A stretch of DNA of 10,793 bases from F1-120-MAGs023 sp038228615 (GTDB lineage Bacteria > Actinomycetota > Acidimicrobiia > IMCC26256 > PALSA-610), in NCBI GenBank assembly GCA_038228615.1, contig JBBRPC010000117.1:1-10793 (forward strand), given 5' to 3'. The translations under genes were made by a program, and so were the position numbers. How positions within the stretch are numbered: position 1 is the stretch's first letter; every line of letters starts with the position of its first letter. The notes beneath the pieces are model-generated. The model worked only from the letters and a program-made list of their open reading frames with translations, was not told where the DNA came from and made no database searches. Positions 1 to 5,705 of the stretch are shown piece after piece.

Positions 1-214
1 CCAGCGGTGTCGGGTCGTTCGATTCCGGAGCATGACCGCTGCTCATGCGTGCGTTCGGATCCATCATCATCTTCATCATGAAAAACATCATGACTGGACA
101 CGCCAACGCGAACACCAAGAAGATGACCGTCGAGGACTTCACGCCCGCGATCGAGATCAATATGACCGCCGCTGCGATGCCGACCAAACACATTGTCATG
201 TGGTTTTTCTTCAT
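1..214 (-). CDS. Small Met-rich membrane protein, DUF2933-like (3' end outside window)
   Basis: The gene reads leftward from ATG at 214-212 and stays open for 71 codons to the window edge, so its C-terminus is missing. A strong GGAGG Shine-Dalgarno sits at 225-221, 6 nt before the start. The protein begins MKKNHMTMCLVGIAAAVILI and has two hydrophobic segments (about residues 9-25 and 29-47). Next comes a run of methionines (MMFFMMKMMM, 42-51), then a polar, His-containing tail. Two short membrane helices with a Met-rich end resemble the DUF2933 family, which is often found near metal-handling genes. That assignment is from memory of the family pattern, and the function is unknown. The Met cluster could bind Cu(I), but this is inference. 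It lies downstream of a putative DosR-like promoter (249-292). Confidence 0.75.
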   Translation of the reverse strand, partial: MKKNHMTMCLVGIAAAVILISIAGVKSSTVIFLVFALACPVMMFFMMKMMMDPNARMSSGHAPESNDPTPL

Positions 215-248
215 TGCTCGCCTCCGTTTTTGTGCAACCCTTTCTACG

Positions 249-292
249 ATTGTCGCAGGGACACCCTCGCGTGAGATAGAGCCGAAAGCCCC
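249..292 (-). promoter_or_regulatory. DosR/DevR-like box and -10 for the DUF2933-like gene
   Basis: On the minus strand, 292-277 reads GGGGCTTTCGGCTCTA, followed 22 nt later by a -10-like GACAAT (254-249). The predicted transcription start near 242 would leave a leader of roughly 28 nt containing the GGAGG site of the gene at 214. The same box plus -10 arrangement recurs at 5657, 9068 and 9432. The box also overlaps a GAGCCG/CGGCTC inverted repeat (279-284 and 296-301). It resembles the mycobacterial DosR palindrome, but is not an exact match. Confidence 0.5.
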
Positions 293-371
293 TTACGGCT
301 CGGGGGAATGCACGACCAGACTGGACCGGCGCGGCGTTCGGCCGACGCGACTCTCCTTCTGATGTTGAACG

Positions 372-548
372 ATGACCGACGTTCAGGTTCAAACGGGTCC
401 CGGAAGCGGCCAGGGCACGACGAACGCTGTATTGACCGTTGATTCCGTCTCGAAGTCGTTTCGCCGCGGGCCCTGGTCGCGTAAACGAACCGCCGTGCTC
501 ACCGTCACTATTTGGCGACTCAGTCACGACCTCCATACGCACCGCTAA
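372..548 (+). pseudogene. Truncated ABC transporter ATP-binding protein (N-terminal fragment)
   Basis: From ATG 372 the frame encodes 58 residues and stops at TAA 546-548. Residues 19-46 (AVLTVDSVSKSFRRGPWSRK and on to VLTVT) look like the first beta strands of an ABC ATPase, where the motif L.V..VSK.F precedes the A-loop. The similarity ends at about residue 45 (position ~505), just before Walker A should appear. The remaining residues (IWRLSHDLHTHR) fit nothing, and no other frame continues the family. There is no clear ribosome binding site. A fragment this short cannot bind ATP, so I call it a remnant. It may or may not come from the same gene as the ATPase remnant at 3841-4290. The long basic insert after SKSF suggests a different ATPase subfamily. 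Confidence 0.5.
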
Positions 549-648
549 AACCCGTTCGCCAAGACGGATCGTTCTTTGGACGCGTCCGTTGACACGACCG
601 ATTCGAGGTTTGGAACGCCCGCTTCGCGCTGCTGCTAGATAAATCTGA

Positions 649-676
649 TTGGCACGGCGTAAAAACCAGATACTCA
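649..676 (+). promoter_or_regulatory. Weak candidate promoter before the sigma-factor fragment
   Basis: TTGGCA (649-654) and TACTCA (671-676) are separated by 16 nt and lie about 25 nt before the start at 702. The spacing suits a housekeeping promoter, but the -10 match is poor. The rest of 549-701 shows no gene I can recognise. Confidence 0.2.
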
Positions 677-701
677 ATTGTTTTGGTCAGTGGAGGTGTG
701 C

Positions 702-881
702 ATGTCGGGCCGTGAGCGCGATGCGAAGTTCATCGAGTTCGCGGCAGCGAATGAACCTCAGCTGCGGAGGGCTTTGGTCGCCGCGTATGGCGCCGATCGC
801 GGGAGCGAGGCGGCGGCCGAAGCGTTGGCCTATGCCTCCGGCGGTACCGGTGAATACGGATTCGAACTCGTCTCCGGCTAG
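702..881 (+). pseudogene. Truncated ECF sigma factor, SigE-like (region 2 start only)
   Basis: ATG 702 is preceded by GGAGG (692-696) with a 5-nt spacer, so this was a genuine start. The 59-residue product matches the start of actinobacterial ECF sigma factors: F..F.A..EPQLRRALVAAYGADRGSEAAAEALAYA, the first helices of region 2 (about residues 10-45). Homologues continue with a Trp-rich helix (WEHWDRV-like) and then the DNA-melting and region 4 parts, for about 160-200 residues in total. Here the sequence switches to SGGTGEYGFELVSG and stops at TAG 879-881. The change falls at about position 836, which suggests a frameshift or, more likely, a deletion, because I cannot find the missing parts in other frames. 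It lacks promoter-recognition regions and should be inactive. A 10-bp hairpin follows the stop at once. Confidence 0.55.
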
Positions 882-882
882 C

Positions 883-911
883 TATCAACGCGAAGTCGCG
901 GCGCGTTGATA
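883..911 (+). terminator. 10-bp perfect hairpin after sigma fragment
   Basis: TATCAACGCG (883-892) and CGCGTTGATA (902-911) form a perfect 10-bp stem with a 9-nt loop, starting 1 nt after the stop codon of the sigma-factor fragment. No T-run follows, but actinobacterial terminators often lack one. It could also be a scar or a binding palindrome. Confidence 0.4.
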
Positions 912-1021
912 TATAGCAATCGGTAGCTCGCTCGACGAGGCGTCGCAGAAGAACGCTTCGTTGCTCGACCGCGGCGCCCTGTCGGAATATGCGGAACCAG
1001 CCACACCCTTAGAGTGAGCGC

Positions 1022-2071
1022 ATGCGGCGTCGCCAACCTGGAGTTCGAGAGGCACTCACCGCTGCCGCACTTTTCGGTGCCGCGACCCCGTTCGCGAGTC
1101 GGCTCGCGGGCGACACTCCACCTGCGGTCCTCGCGGGTTTGTTGTACCTCGGGAGCGGTATGGCGCTGAGTCTGTCGATGCTGGTGTGGCCGCTCGGTCA
1201 CGAAGCCCGTCTCGTCCGACGCGACATGCCATGGCTCGCGGGCGCGATCCTTTTCGGCGGCGGGCTCGGGCCACTCCTGCTCGTCGTTGGCCTGCACACA
1301 ACACTTGCGGCGACGGCGTCGCTCCTCTTGAACCTCGAGGTTGTCCTCACTGCGCTCGTTGCGTGGGTCTTCTTCCACGAAGGATTCAATCGGCGAGTCG
1401 GCATCGGACTCAGCGCGATTCTTGGCGGTGGAATCATCGCGTCATGGCAATCACGCGGCGGACTCAGTTTCAGCACCGGTGCCCTCGCGATTGCGGGCGC
1501 CTGTGGTTGCTGGGCGATCGACAACAACCTTACCCAACGGGTCTCCTCTGCCGACCCGCGACAAATCGCAACGCTGAAAGGCCTCATCGCAGGTTCCGCG
1601 AACCTCGCCATTGGTATCGCGGTGGGCGGCTCGCTCCCCGGCTGGTCCAAGTCGATAGGCGCCATGACCATCGGAGCATTCGGCTACGGACTCAGCCTGA
1701 TGCTGTTTGTCATCGCATTACGGCACCTTGGCTCGGCGCGCACGGGCGCGTATTTCGGTGTCGCGCCATTCGTTGGCGTCATCGTCGCGATCACGATCTT
1801 CGGTGAGCCCCTCATGGCCCGGATGGTCCCGGCCGGGCTGCTCATGGCATTCGGCGTGTGGCTGCATTTGAGCGAACATCACGACCACCAACATCAACAC
1901 GAACCCCTCATCCATGCACACCTCCACACCCACGACGACGACCAGCACGCACACGAACACAGCGCAAGTGTGCTCGCGAACGGCGCGCACAGCCACGAAC
2001 ACCGCCACGAGTCAACCATTCATCGACACACGCATCGTCCCGATATCCACCACCGCCACGCGCATCAATAA
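1022..2071 (+). CDS. EamA/DMT-family transporter with His-rich C-terminal tail
   Basis: The 349-residue protein has about ten hydrophobic segments between residues 12 and 282, arranged as two EamA repeats. Family-like features include the end of the first repeat (LLLNLEVVLTALVAWVFFHE, 101-120) and the second repeat's ARTGAYFGVAPFVGVIVAI followed by FGEPL (239-264). Residues 282-349 are a hydrophilic tail with 24 histidines, ending RPDIHHRHAHQ. Tails of this kind are known in one group of EamA proteins and probably bind divalent metal. The substrate is not known. The start at 1022 gives a normal N-terminus, but its ribosome binding site is weak (GAGTGAG just upstream). It is transcribed toward the response regulator gene, with only 27 nt between the two stop codons. 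Family assignment is firm; a role in metal export is inference. Confidence 0.9.
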   Translation: MRRRQPGVREALTAAALFGAATPFASRLAGDTPPAVLAGLLYLGSGMALSLSMLVWPLGHEARLVRRDMPWLAGAILFGGGLGPLLLVVGLHTTLAATASLLLNLEVVLTALVAWVFFHEGFNRRVGIGLSAILGGGIIASWQSRGGLSFSTGALAIAGACGCWAIDNNLTQRVSSADPRQIATLKGLIAGSANLAIGIAVGGSLPGWSKSIGAMTIGAFGYGLSLMLFVIALRHLGSARTGAYFGVAPFVGVIVAITIFGEPLMARMVPAGLLMAFGVWLHLSEHHDHQHQHEPLIHAHLHTHDDDQHAHEHSASVLANGAHSHEHRHESTIHRHTHRPDIHHRHAHQ

Positions 2072-2098
2072 CGCGAAGCTTCGCCATTTGGCTCGTCG

Positions 2099-2779
2099 CT
2101 ATTCGCGCGATCTAGCAGTAGTGCCGACGCCGGGTTGGCATAATCCGGTTTCGTATGCATAGATGACGGCCTGTATCCGGTCGCGCAGCTCAAGTTTCAT
2201 GAGGACGCGCTTGACATGGGTTCGGATCGTGGACTCTTCTACAAACAACGCTGCGGCGATCTCACGATTCGACAAACCGCGGGCGAGCACGTCGAAGACT
2301 TCGCGTTCGCGTACAGTCAACGTAGCGATGCGTTTGCCGTTTCGTGGGGCAACATCAGCGCGCCGGGTAATGCGATCGATGACGCGGCGCGTGACAGCAG
2401 GCGACAGCAGCGCGTCGCCCGTCGCGACAATATGGACCGCGGCAATCAGATCCTCGGGACGCGATCGTTTCAGCAGAAATCCTGAGGCGCCGGCCTGCAA
2501 CGCATTGAACAGGTAGTCGTCTTGGTCGAACGTCGTGAGCACGATCACTTTGCAATCGGGTGCCGAGCGAGTGATCTCGCGCGTCGCTTCAATACCATCG
2601 AGATCAGGCATCTGCACATCCATCAACACGACATCGGGGCGAAGCTGCCTGGATCGTTCGACGGCCTCGCGGCCAGTCGCAGCTTCACCCACCACTGCGA
2701 TGGATGCGTCAGCGCCGAGGAGTTCCACGAGCCCGGCGCGCATCAGGTGATCGTCGTCGACGATGACAACACGAATCAT
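2099..2779 (-). CDS. NarL/LuxR-family response regulator
   Basis: The protein of 226 residues starts MIRVVIVDDDHLMRAGLVEL. The receiver domain (1-120) has the acidic pocket DDD (8-10), phospho-acceptor D54 in VLMDVQMPDLDG, T82 and K104. The C-terminal LuxR-type helix-turn-helix (about 150-212) has LTVREREVFDVLARGLSNRE and the recognition helix STIRTHVKRVL. Upstream in-frame ATGs exist (to 2836), but the family starts at MIRVVIVDDD, and this ATG overlaps the kinase stop by one base (TGATG at 2781-2777), so the two are translationally coupled. It should act as a phosphorylation-controlled DNA-binding regulator. Its targets could include the adjacent ABC genes, or the DosR-like boxes in this window because DosR is also NarL-type, but nothing here proves either. 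Confidence 0.93.
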   Translation of the reverse strand: MIRVVIVDDDHLMRAGLVELLGADASIAVVGEAATGREAVERSRQLRPDVVLMDVQMPDLDGIEATREITRSAPDCKVIVLTTFDQDDYLFNALQAGASGFLLKRSRPEDLIAAVHIVATGDALLSPAVTRRVIDRITRRADVAPRNGKRIATLTVREREVFDVLARGLSNREIAAALFVEESTIRTHVKRVLMKLELRDRIQAVIYAYETGLCQPGVGTTARSRE

Positions 2780-3864
2780 CAACGAACCCATCCGTAGGGA
2801 ATGCAGACCCGCAGCGTATGCATCGACGAGTCGCATTCAACGATAAGCGAGCCGCCGAGCTGCACCGCTCGTTCTTCGGCTCCGACAAGACCGTGACCCG
2901 CCCGGTTCGTCGCTCGATTCGCACCGACGCGATTGCAAACGACAATCTCGAGATCGGACTCGCGGTAGTTGAGCTCCAGGGTCGCCGTTCCTACACCGTG
3001 ACGCGAGACGTTCGTCAATGCTTCTTGGATAATCCGGTAGGCCGCGTAATCGATCGCTGGCGGTAACGGTTGTTCGAAGCCTTTGATGTGCAGCTCCACG
3101 TGAAGACCGGCAGCGCGGTGATGTTCGATCAAGGTTGGGATCGAACCAACTCCGGGAGGTGCGATGACCGACTCGCGTTCACCAGATTGGCGGAGCGCTC
3201 CGACGAACTGATCAATCTCACCGGCGGTACGCCTCGCGAGTTCTTCAATTTCGATGAGGGCTTGGAGCGAACGACCTGGGTCTTCATGATGGCGTAACCG
3301 GGCGGCGCCGGCGCGGACTGCGATGACGTTGATCGCGTGGCCAGCAGAGTCGTGAAGATCGCGCGCGATCCTGGTTCGTTCTTCGGCCGTCGCGAGTTCT
3401 CGTTCTCGCACTGCGCTCAGTTTCAGTTCCAGGATCTGTTCGCGTCGCAGCCGCACGCGTTCGCCTGCGAAACAAAACGCCGACCAGAGCAACGTCACGT
3501 GAAGGAGTTCGACCCATGGGAAAACGTGCTGTACCGCCGCCGACGCGACGAGATAGCCACCGAGTATCACCGCCATCGCGATCATTGTTCGCATGCCCCA
3601 CACGGCGCGGCGTTGTCGGCGAGACGCCACGAGATATATCGCGATACCAGGACCGAGAGGAAGGCCGATAGGGAACCCGGCGGCGGCGAGCGCGATCGTA
3701 CTCAACCCAGTGGACATCAATACGGCACGCGGCAGTCGGTGCGCTACTGCCAACGGGAGTGTCGAACACGCGATCAAGAGCACTGCAAGGCGCGTCAATG
3801 AACCCGATGGGTGTGTTACGCCTACTCCGTGGTGCGCAACGATCATCACACCGGTCGCGATCAT
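2779..3864 (-). CDS. Sensor histidine kinase, HisKA_3 (NarX/DesK-like) type
   Basis: The 361-residue membrane kinase has hydrophobic segments between residues 22 and 134. A coiled linker of about 135-160 follows, then the dimerisation/phospho-acceptor motif EERTRIARDLHDSAGHA with H171. The ATPase domain shows the N-box IIQEALTNVSRHG (N285) and the G-box GHGLVGAEERA (323-333). It autophosphorylates and passes phosphate to the regulator encoded immediately downstream. There is no GAF or PAS domain, so it is not a DosS-type haem sensor; the signal is unknown. The start at 3864 is the longest available. Residues 1-20 look atypical, and the antisense strand from about 3841 onward encodes an ABC ATPase remnant, so the original 5' end and promoter may have been lost in a rearrangement. 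Confidence 0.88.
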   Translation of the reverse strand: MIATGVMIVAHHGVGVTHPSGSLTRLAVLLIACSTLPLAVAHRLPRAVLMSTGLSTIALAAAGFPIGLPLGPGIAIYLVASRRQRRAVWGMRTMIAMAVILGGYLVASAAVQHVFPWVELLHVTLLWSAFCFAGERVRLRREQILELKLSAVRERELATAEERTRIARDLHDSAGHAINVIAVRAGAARLRHHEDPGRSLQALIEIEELARRTAGEIDQFVGALRQSGERESVIAPPGVGSIPTLIEHHRAAGLHVELHIKGFEQPLPPAIDYAAYRIIQEALTNVSRHGVGTATLELNYRESDLEIVVCNRVGANRATNRAGHGLVGAEERAVQLGGSLIVECDSSMHTLRVCIPYGWVR

Positions 3865-4290
3865 CTGCGCATCCTCGCGGTCCTCGCTGACGTTCCGGAA
3901 CCGAAGATCGATGAGACGCTCGATCTCGTTGGGCTCACCGCTGCAGCGCGTCGTCGAGTCAATACGTAATCGCTAGGTATGCGCCAGAGGCTTGGACTCG
4001 CTGGCGCGCTGCTCGCCAATCCAGATCTCCTCGTGCTTGACGAACCAGCCAATGGTCTCGACCCAGCGGGAGTCCAATGGCTACGAAGTGCATTACACGA
4101 CTACGCCGATGGCGGTGGCACCGTGCTGTTGTCAAGCCATCTTCTCGCCGAGGTCGCGCAAAGCGTCGACCACGTCGTCATCATCGATCAGGGACGAGTC
4201 GTCGCCGACACGACCCTCGCGGAACTTACTGCCGACTTCGGTACGCTCGAAAATGGGTACCTCGCGCTGACGTCAGGGTTGATGTCGTGA
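3841..4290 (+). pseudogene. ABC-2 transporter ATPase remnant: no Walker A, in-frame stop
   Basis: In the frame ending at TGA 4288-4290, recognisable homology starts near 3847 with HHTGRDHLRILAVLADVPEP, matching the HPGRTARDHL region of drug/ABC-2 ATPases at about residue 95-100. It runs to LVGL and then VNT-stop-SLGMRQRLGLAG. TAA 3967-3969 stands exactly where the family has Tyr of YSLGM in the ABC signature, one base from TAT or TAC. Walker B (LLVLDEPANGLDP) and the H-loop (LLSSH) follow. The first ~95 residues, including Walker A, are absent: upstream lies the 5' end of the histidine kinase on the other strand. ATG 3979 could give a 103-residue C-terminal piece, which could not bind ATP normally. 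It overlaps the permease start by 4 nt (GTGA). Confidence 0.8.
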
Positions 4291-5027
4291 AACGTTCGCT
4301 GCGAGCCGAAGCGATAAAGCTCACAACGACGCGAACCACAGCGTCGATCGGGCTCACGTTGGCAGGCCTCACCACCGCGATGATCGCGGTCCACATGCTC
4401 GGATTTCCCAAAACATCACTACGGCTACTCGCCCAACAACGAAGCGTCATGGTCGATGTTGGCGTCAACCTCGGCGCACTTTTCGCAGCACTCTCCGGGG
4501 CCATCGCGATGACAAGTGAGTTCCGTTACGGGACCATTCGGCCGACGCTGCTCACCGAACCAGACCGCAGGCGCGCCTTCGTCGCCAAGGTGATCACCCA
4601 AGCCATCATCGGCATCGGTATTGGCCTCATCGCCGCCGCCATTGCCGCCGGATTCGGGAACGTTCTCCTGCACAGCCGCGGCATCGCAACCCAACTCACC
4701 CTGGGCGACTATGCGAAATACCTCGCCGGCACCACAGCCGCATGTGCGCTCTGGTCGCTCATCGGCGTGGCGATCGCCACGATCAACCGCAAACAAGCAC
4801 CAGTACTCGTCGGGCTCGCGATTTGGATCCTGTTCGTCGAGAACCTGCTCCGAGTCGGTCTGCCGAGCATCGGGAAATACACGCCGATGTCACTCGCTCA
4901 AGCCATATCAGGCCAGACCATCAACACGCTCAACAACCCGCTCGTCGCGGGCGCGTTACTCGCCGCGCTCGCCATCACAATAAGTGCCGCGGCGCAACAG
5001 CTCTTCACCAGTCGCGATATCGCCTAA
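4287..5027 (+). CDS. ABC-2 type transporter permease
   Basis: I chose GTG 4287, which overlaps the ATPase stop as GTGA and gives a normal N-terminus (MKRSLRAEAIKLTTTRTTAS). The 246-residue protein has about six membrane segments. The cytoplasmic motif SEFRYGTIRPTLLTEPDRRR followed by VAKVI (about 76-103) is typical of ABC-2 permeases paired with single-domain ATPases. No frameshift or stop is visible. Its own ATPase is broken, so the permease must borrow another ATPase or be decaying. The substrate is unknown. A small His-rich peptide follows after 15 nt and probably shares the transcript. Confidence 0.85.
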   Translation: MKRSLRAEAIKLTTTRTTASIGLTLAGLTTAMIAVHMLGFPKTSLRLLAQQRSVMVDVGVNLGALFAALSGAIAMTSEFRYGTIRPTLLTEPDRRRAFVAKVITQAIIGIGIGLIAAAIAAGFGNVLLHSRGIATQLTLGDYAKYLAGTTAACALWSLIGVAIATINRKQAPVLVGLAIWILFVENLLRVGLPSIGKYTPMSLAQAISGQTINTLNNPLVAGALLAALAITISAAAQQLFTSRDIA

Positions 5028-5042
5028 CAATCAAGGAACAGC

Positions 5043-5189
5043 ATGAGCATGTCAAAACACCCCGATCACGACGATCACATGTCGCCAGAATCGCCGAATC
5101 CGAGCCGGGCGAAACTCATCATCGTCGCAATCATTATCCTCGCCATGCTCGCCGCACTTCACCTCTCCGGAATCGTCGGACCAAAATGA
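5043..5189 (+). CDS. 48-residue His-rich single-pass membrane peptide
   Basis: ATG 5043 follows AAGGA (5033-5037) with a 5-nt spacer, 15 nt after the permease stop. The product is 48 residues. The polar N-terminus MSMSKHPDHDDHMSPESPNP has three His, four Asp/Glu and three Met. One hydrophobic helix follows (KLIIVAIIILAMLAALHLSG, about 24-43), with a short tail IVGPK. The second ATG (5049) is a possible alternative start. The good ribosome binding site, operon position and clean membrane helix argue that it is real. I do not recognise a family. Like the EamA tail and the DUF2933-like protein in this window, it carries potential metal ligands, so a role as a metal-binding accessory of the permease is possible but unproven. 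Confidence 0.65.
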   Translation: MSMSKHPDHDDHMSPESPNPSRAKLIIVAIIILAMLAALHLSGIVGPK

Positions 5190-5258
5190 TTCAAATACGG
5201 AACAGCCCAGGCGCTCCGCACGGATCGTCACGACGGACTGCTTGATCGGACACGAATA

Positions 5259-5283
5259 AACTGGCCAGGGTCTCGAACTGGCC
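5259..5283 (+). repeat. 8-bp direct repeat AACTGGCC, 17-bp period
   Basis: AACTGGCC occurs at 5259-5266 and 5276-5283, each followed by a G-rich stretch (AGGG, GGGG). It lies about 70 bp before the IS481-like start, so it may be part of an element end. No full terminal inverted repeat was identified. Confidence 0.4.
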
Positions 5284-5350
5284 GGGGTTTTGGAGTCAAC
5301 CTTCTTGGTGTTCGGCCGTTTCGGGCGGCGCTCATGCTTGGAGGTCGGTC

Positions 5351-5416
5351 ATGCTCGTGGAGTTGTCTCGGGTGGAACAGGGGAATGACTTCGGCATAAC
5401 AACTTGCTTCCAGTGA
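5351..5416 (+). pseudogene. Probable IS481-family transposase, N-terminal stub
   Basis: ATG 5351 has an excellent GGAGG (5340-5344, 6-nt spacer). The first ten residues, MLVELSRVEQ, match the typical start of IS481-family transposases (LVELS..EQRY...L). After Gln10 the reading becomes GNDFGITTCFQ and stops at TGA 5414-5416. The helix-turn-helix and DDE catalytic domain are absent here. The match is only ten residues, so chance cannot be excluded, but the start context supports a former gene. Confidence 0.4.
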
Positions 5417-5431
5417 GGACCAGATCCTCAC
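5413..5431 (+). repeat. 7-bp perfect hairpin
   Basis: GTGAGGA (5413-5419) pairs with TCCTCAC (5425-5431) around a CCAGA loop, overlapping the stop of the IS481-like stub. There is no T-run after it. It may be a terminator-like or structural element. Confidence 0.4.
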
Positions 5432-5474
5432 CCATAGAAGTCAACCGAACCAGGCGCAGTCCCGTTCGAATGGG

Positions 5475-5491
5475 GCATCAACCGATGATGC
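5475..5491 (+). repeat. 6-bp perfect hairpin
   Basis: GCATCA (5475-5480) pairs with TGATGC (5486-5491) around ACCGA. It is the second of three compact inverted repeats in this non-coding stretch. Confidence 0.3.
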
Positions 5492-5636
5492 AGTCCTTGT
5501 TGGGAACGGCCTCGGAGACTCAGACGGTTGCGAGCAGTACGAGGGACCGGTCCATCGCAGGCCTGCAATCGGGTAGAGCAATACGCCACGAGGGACGTCA
5601 GAAAAGGCGGCGCAAGTTGGTCGGTATTAGGCGGAT

Positions 5637-5666
5637 CGAAGGTCTTAGGTCGGGTGATGACCTTCG
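5637..5666 (+). repeat. 8-bp inverted repeat overlapping the DosR-like box
   Basis: CGAAGGTC (5637-5644) and GACCTTCG (5659-5666) form a perfect 8-bp inverted repeat with 14 nt between. The right arm lies within the box at 5657-5672, so the left arm may be a second half-site for a regulator rather than an RNA hairpin. Confidence 0.4.
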
Positions 5667-5699
5667 GCTCTACATGGTTCGAAGCGGTGGGTTCATGAT
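5657..5699 (+). promoter_or_regulatory. DosR/DevR-like box and -10 for the ABC/FtsX operon
   Basis: ATGACCTTCGGCTCTA (5657-5672) is followed 21 nt later by CATGAT (5694-5699). This is the same geometry as at 9068 and 9432. A transcription start about 6-7 nt after the -10 falls on or beside the A of ATG 5706, which would make a leaderless message for the ATPase gene. Confidence 0.5.
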
Positions 5700-5705
5700 C
5701 GAGGA

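Larger units (their letters stand above)
5190..5656 (+). other. Gene-poor segment with IS remnant and hairpins
   Basis: I see no intact gene here. It contains a short direct repeat (5259-5283), a probable IS481-type transposase start (5351-5416), and inverted repeats at 5413-5431, 5475-5491 and 5637-5666. One frame stays open from 5404 to 5745, but its Arg/Ser-rich product matches no family I know and runs out of frame with the ABC gene. The segment may be a degraded mobile element or contain a structured RNA. Confidence 0.5.

Noticed and set aside
505..701. Open minus-strand frame containing GRVQRTIRLGERVLAVRMEV, which reads like protein.
   Set aside because: No start with ribosome binding site, no family recognised, and it runs antisense through the ATPase remnant; probably a GC-driven frame, though a decayed gene is not excluded.
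878..1378. Long minus-strand open frame opposite the EamA gene.
   Set aside because: Arg/Glu-rich shadow of a clear transporter gene; no membrane, domain or start signals.
2073..2084. Palindrome GCGAAGCTTCGC between the converging EamA and response regulator genes.
   Set aside because: As RNA it could only form a 4-bp stem with a 4-nt loop and no T-run follows, so it is too weak to call a terminator.
2780..2836. Longer version of the response regulator starting at 2836.
   Set aside because: The extra 19 residues lie inside the kinase gene and precede the universal receiver start; the coupled ATG at 2779 is much more likely.
5531..5550. AGTACGAGGGACCGG resembles the 23S rRNA sarcin-ricin loop region (AGTACGAGAGGACCGG).
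   Set aside because: One base is missing and neither flank matches 23S rRNA, so this is a chance similarity of about 15 nt.
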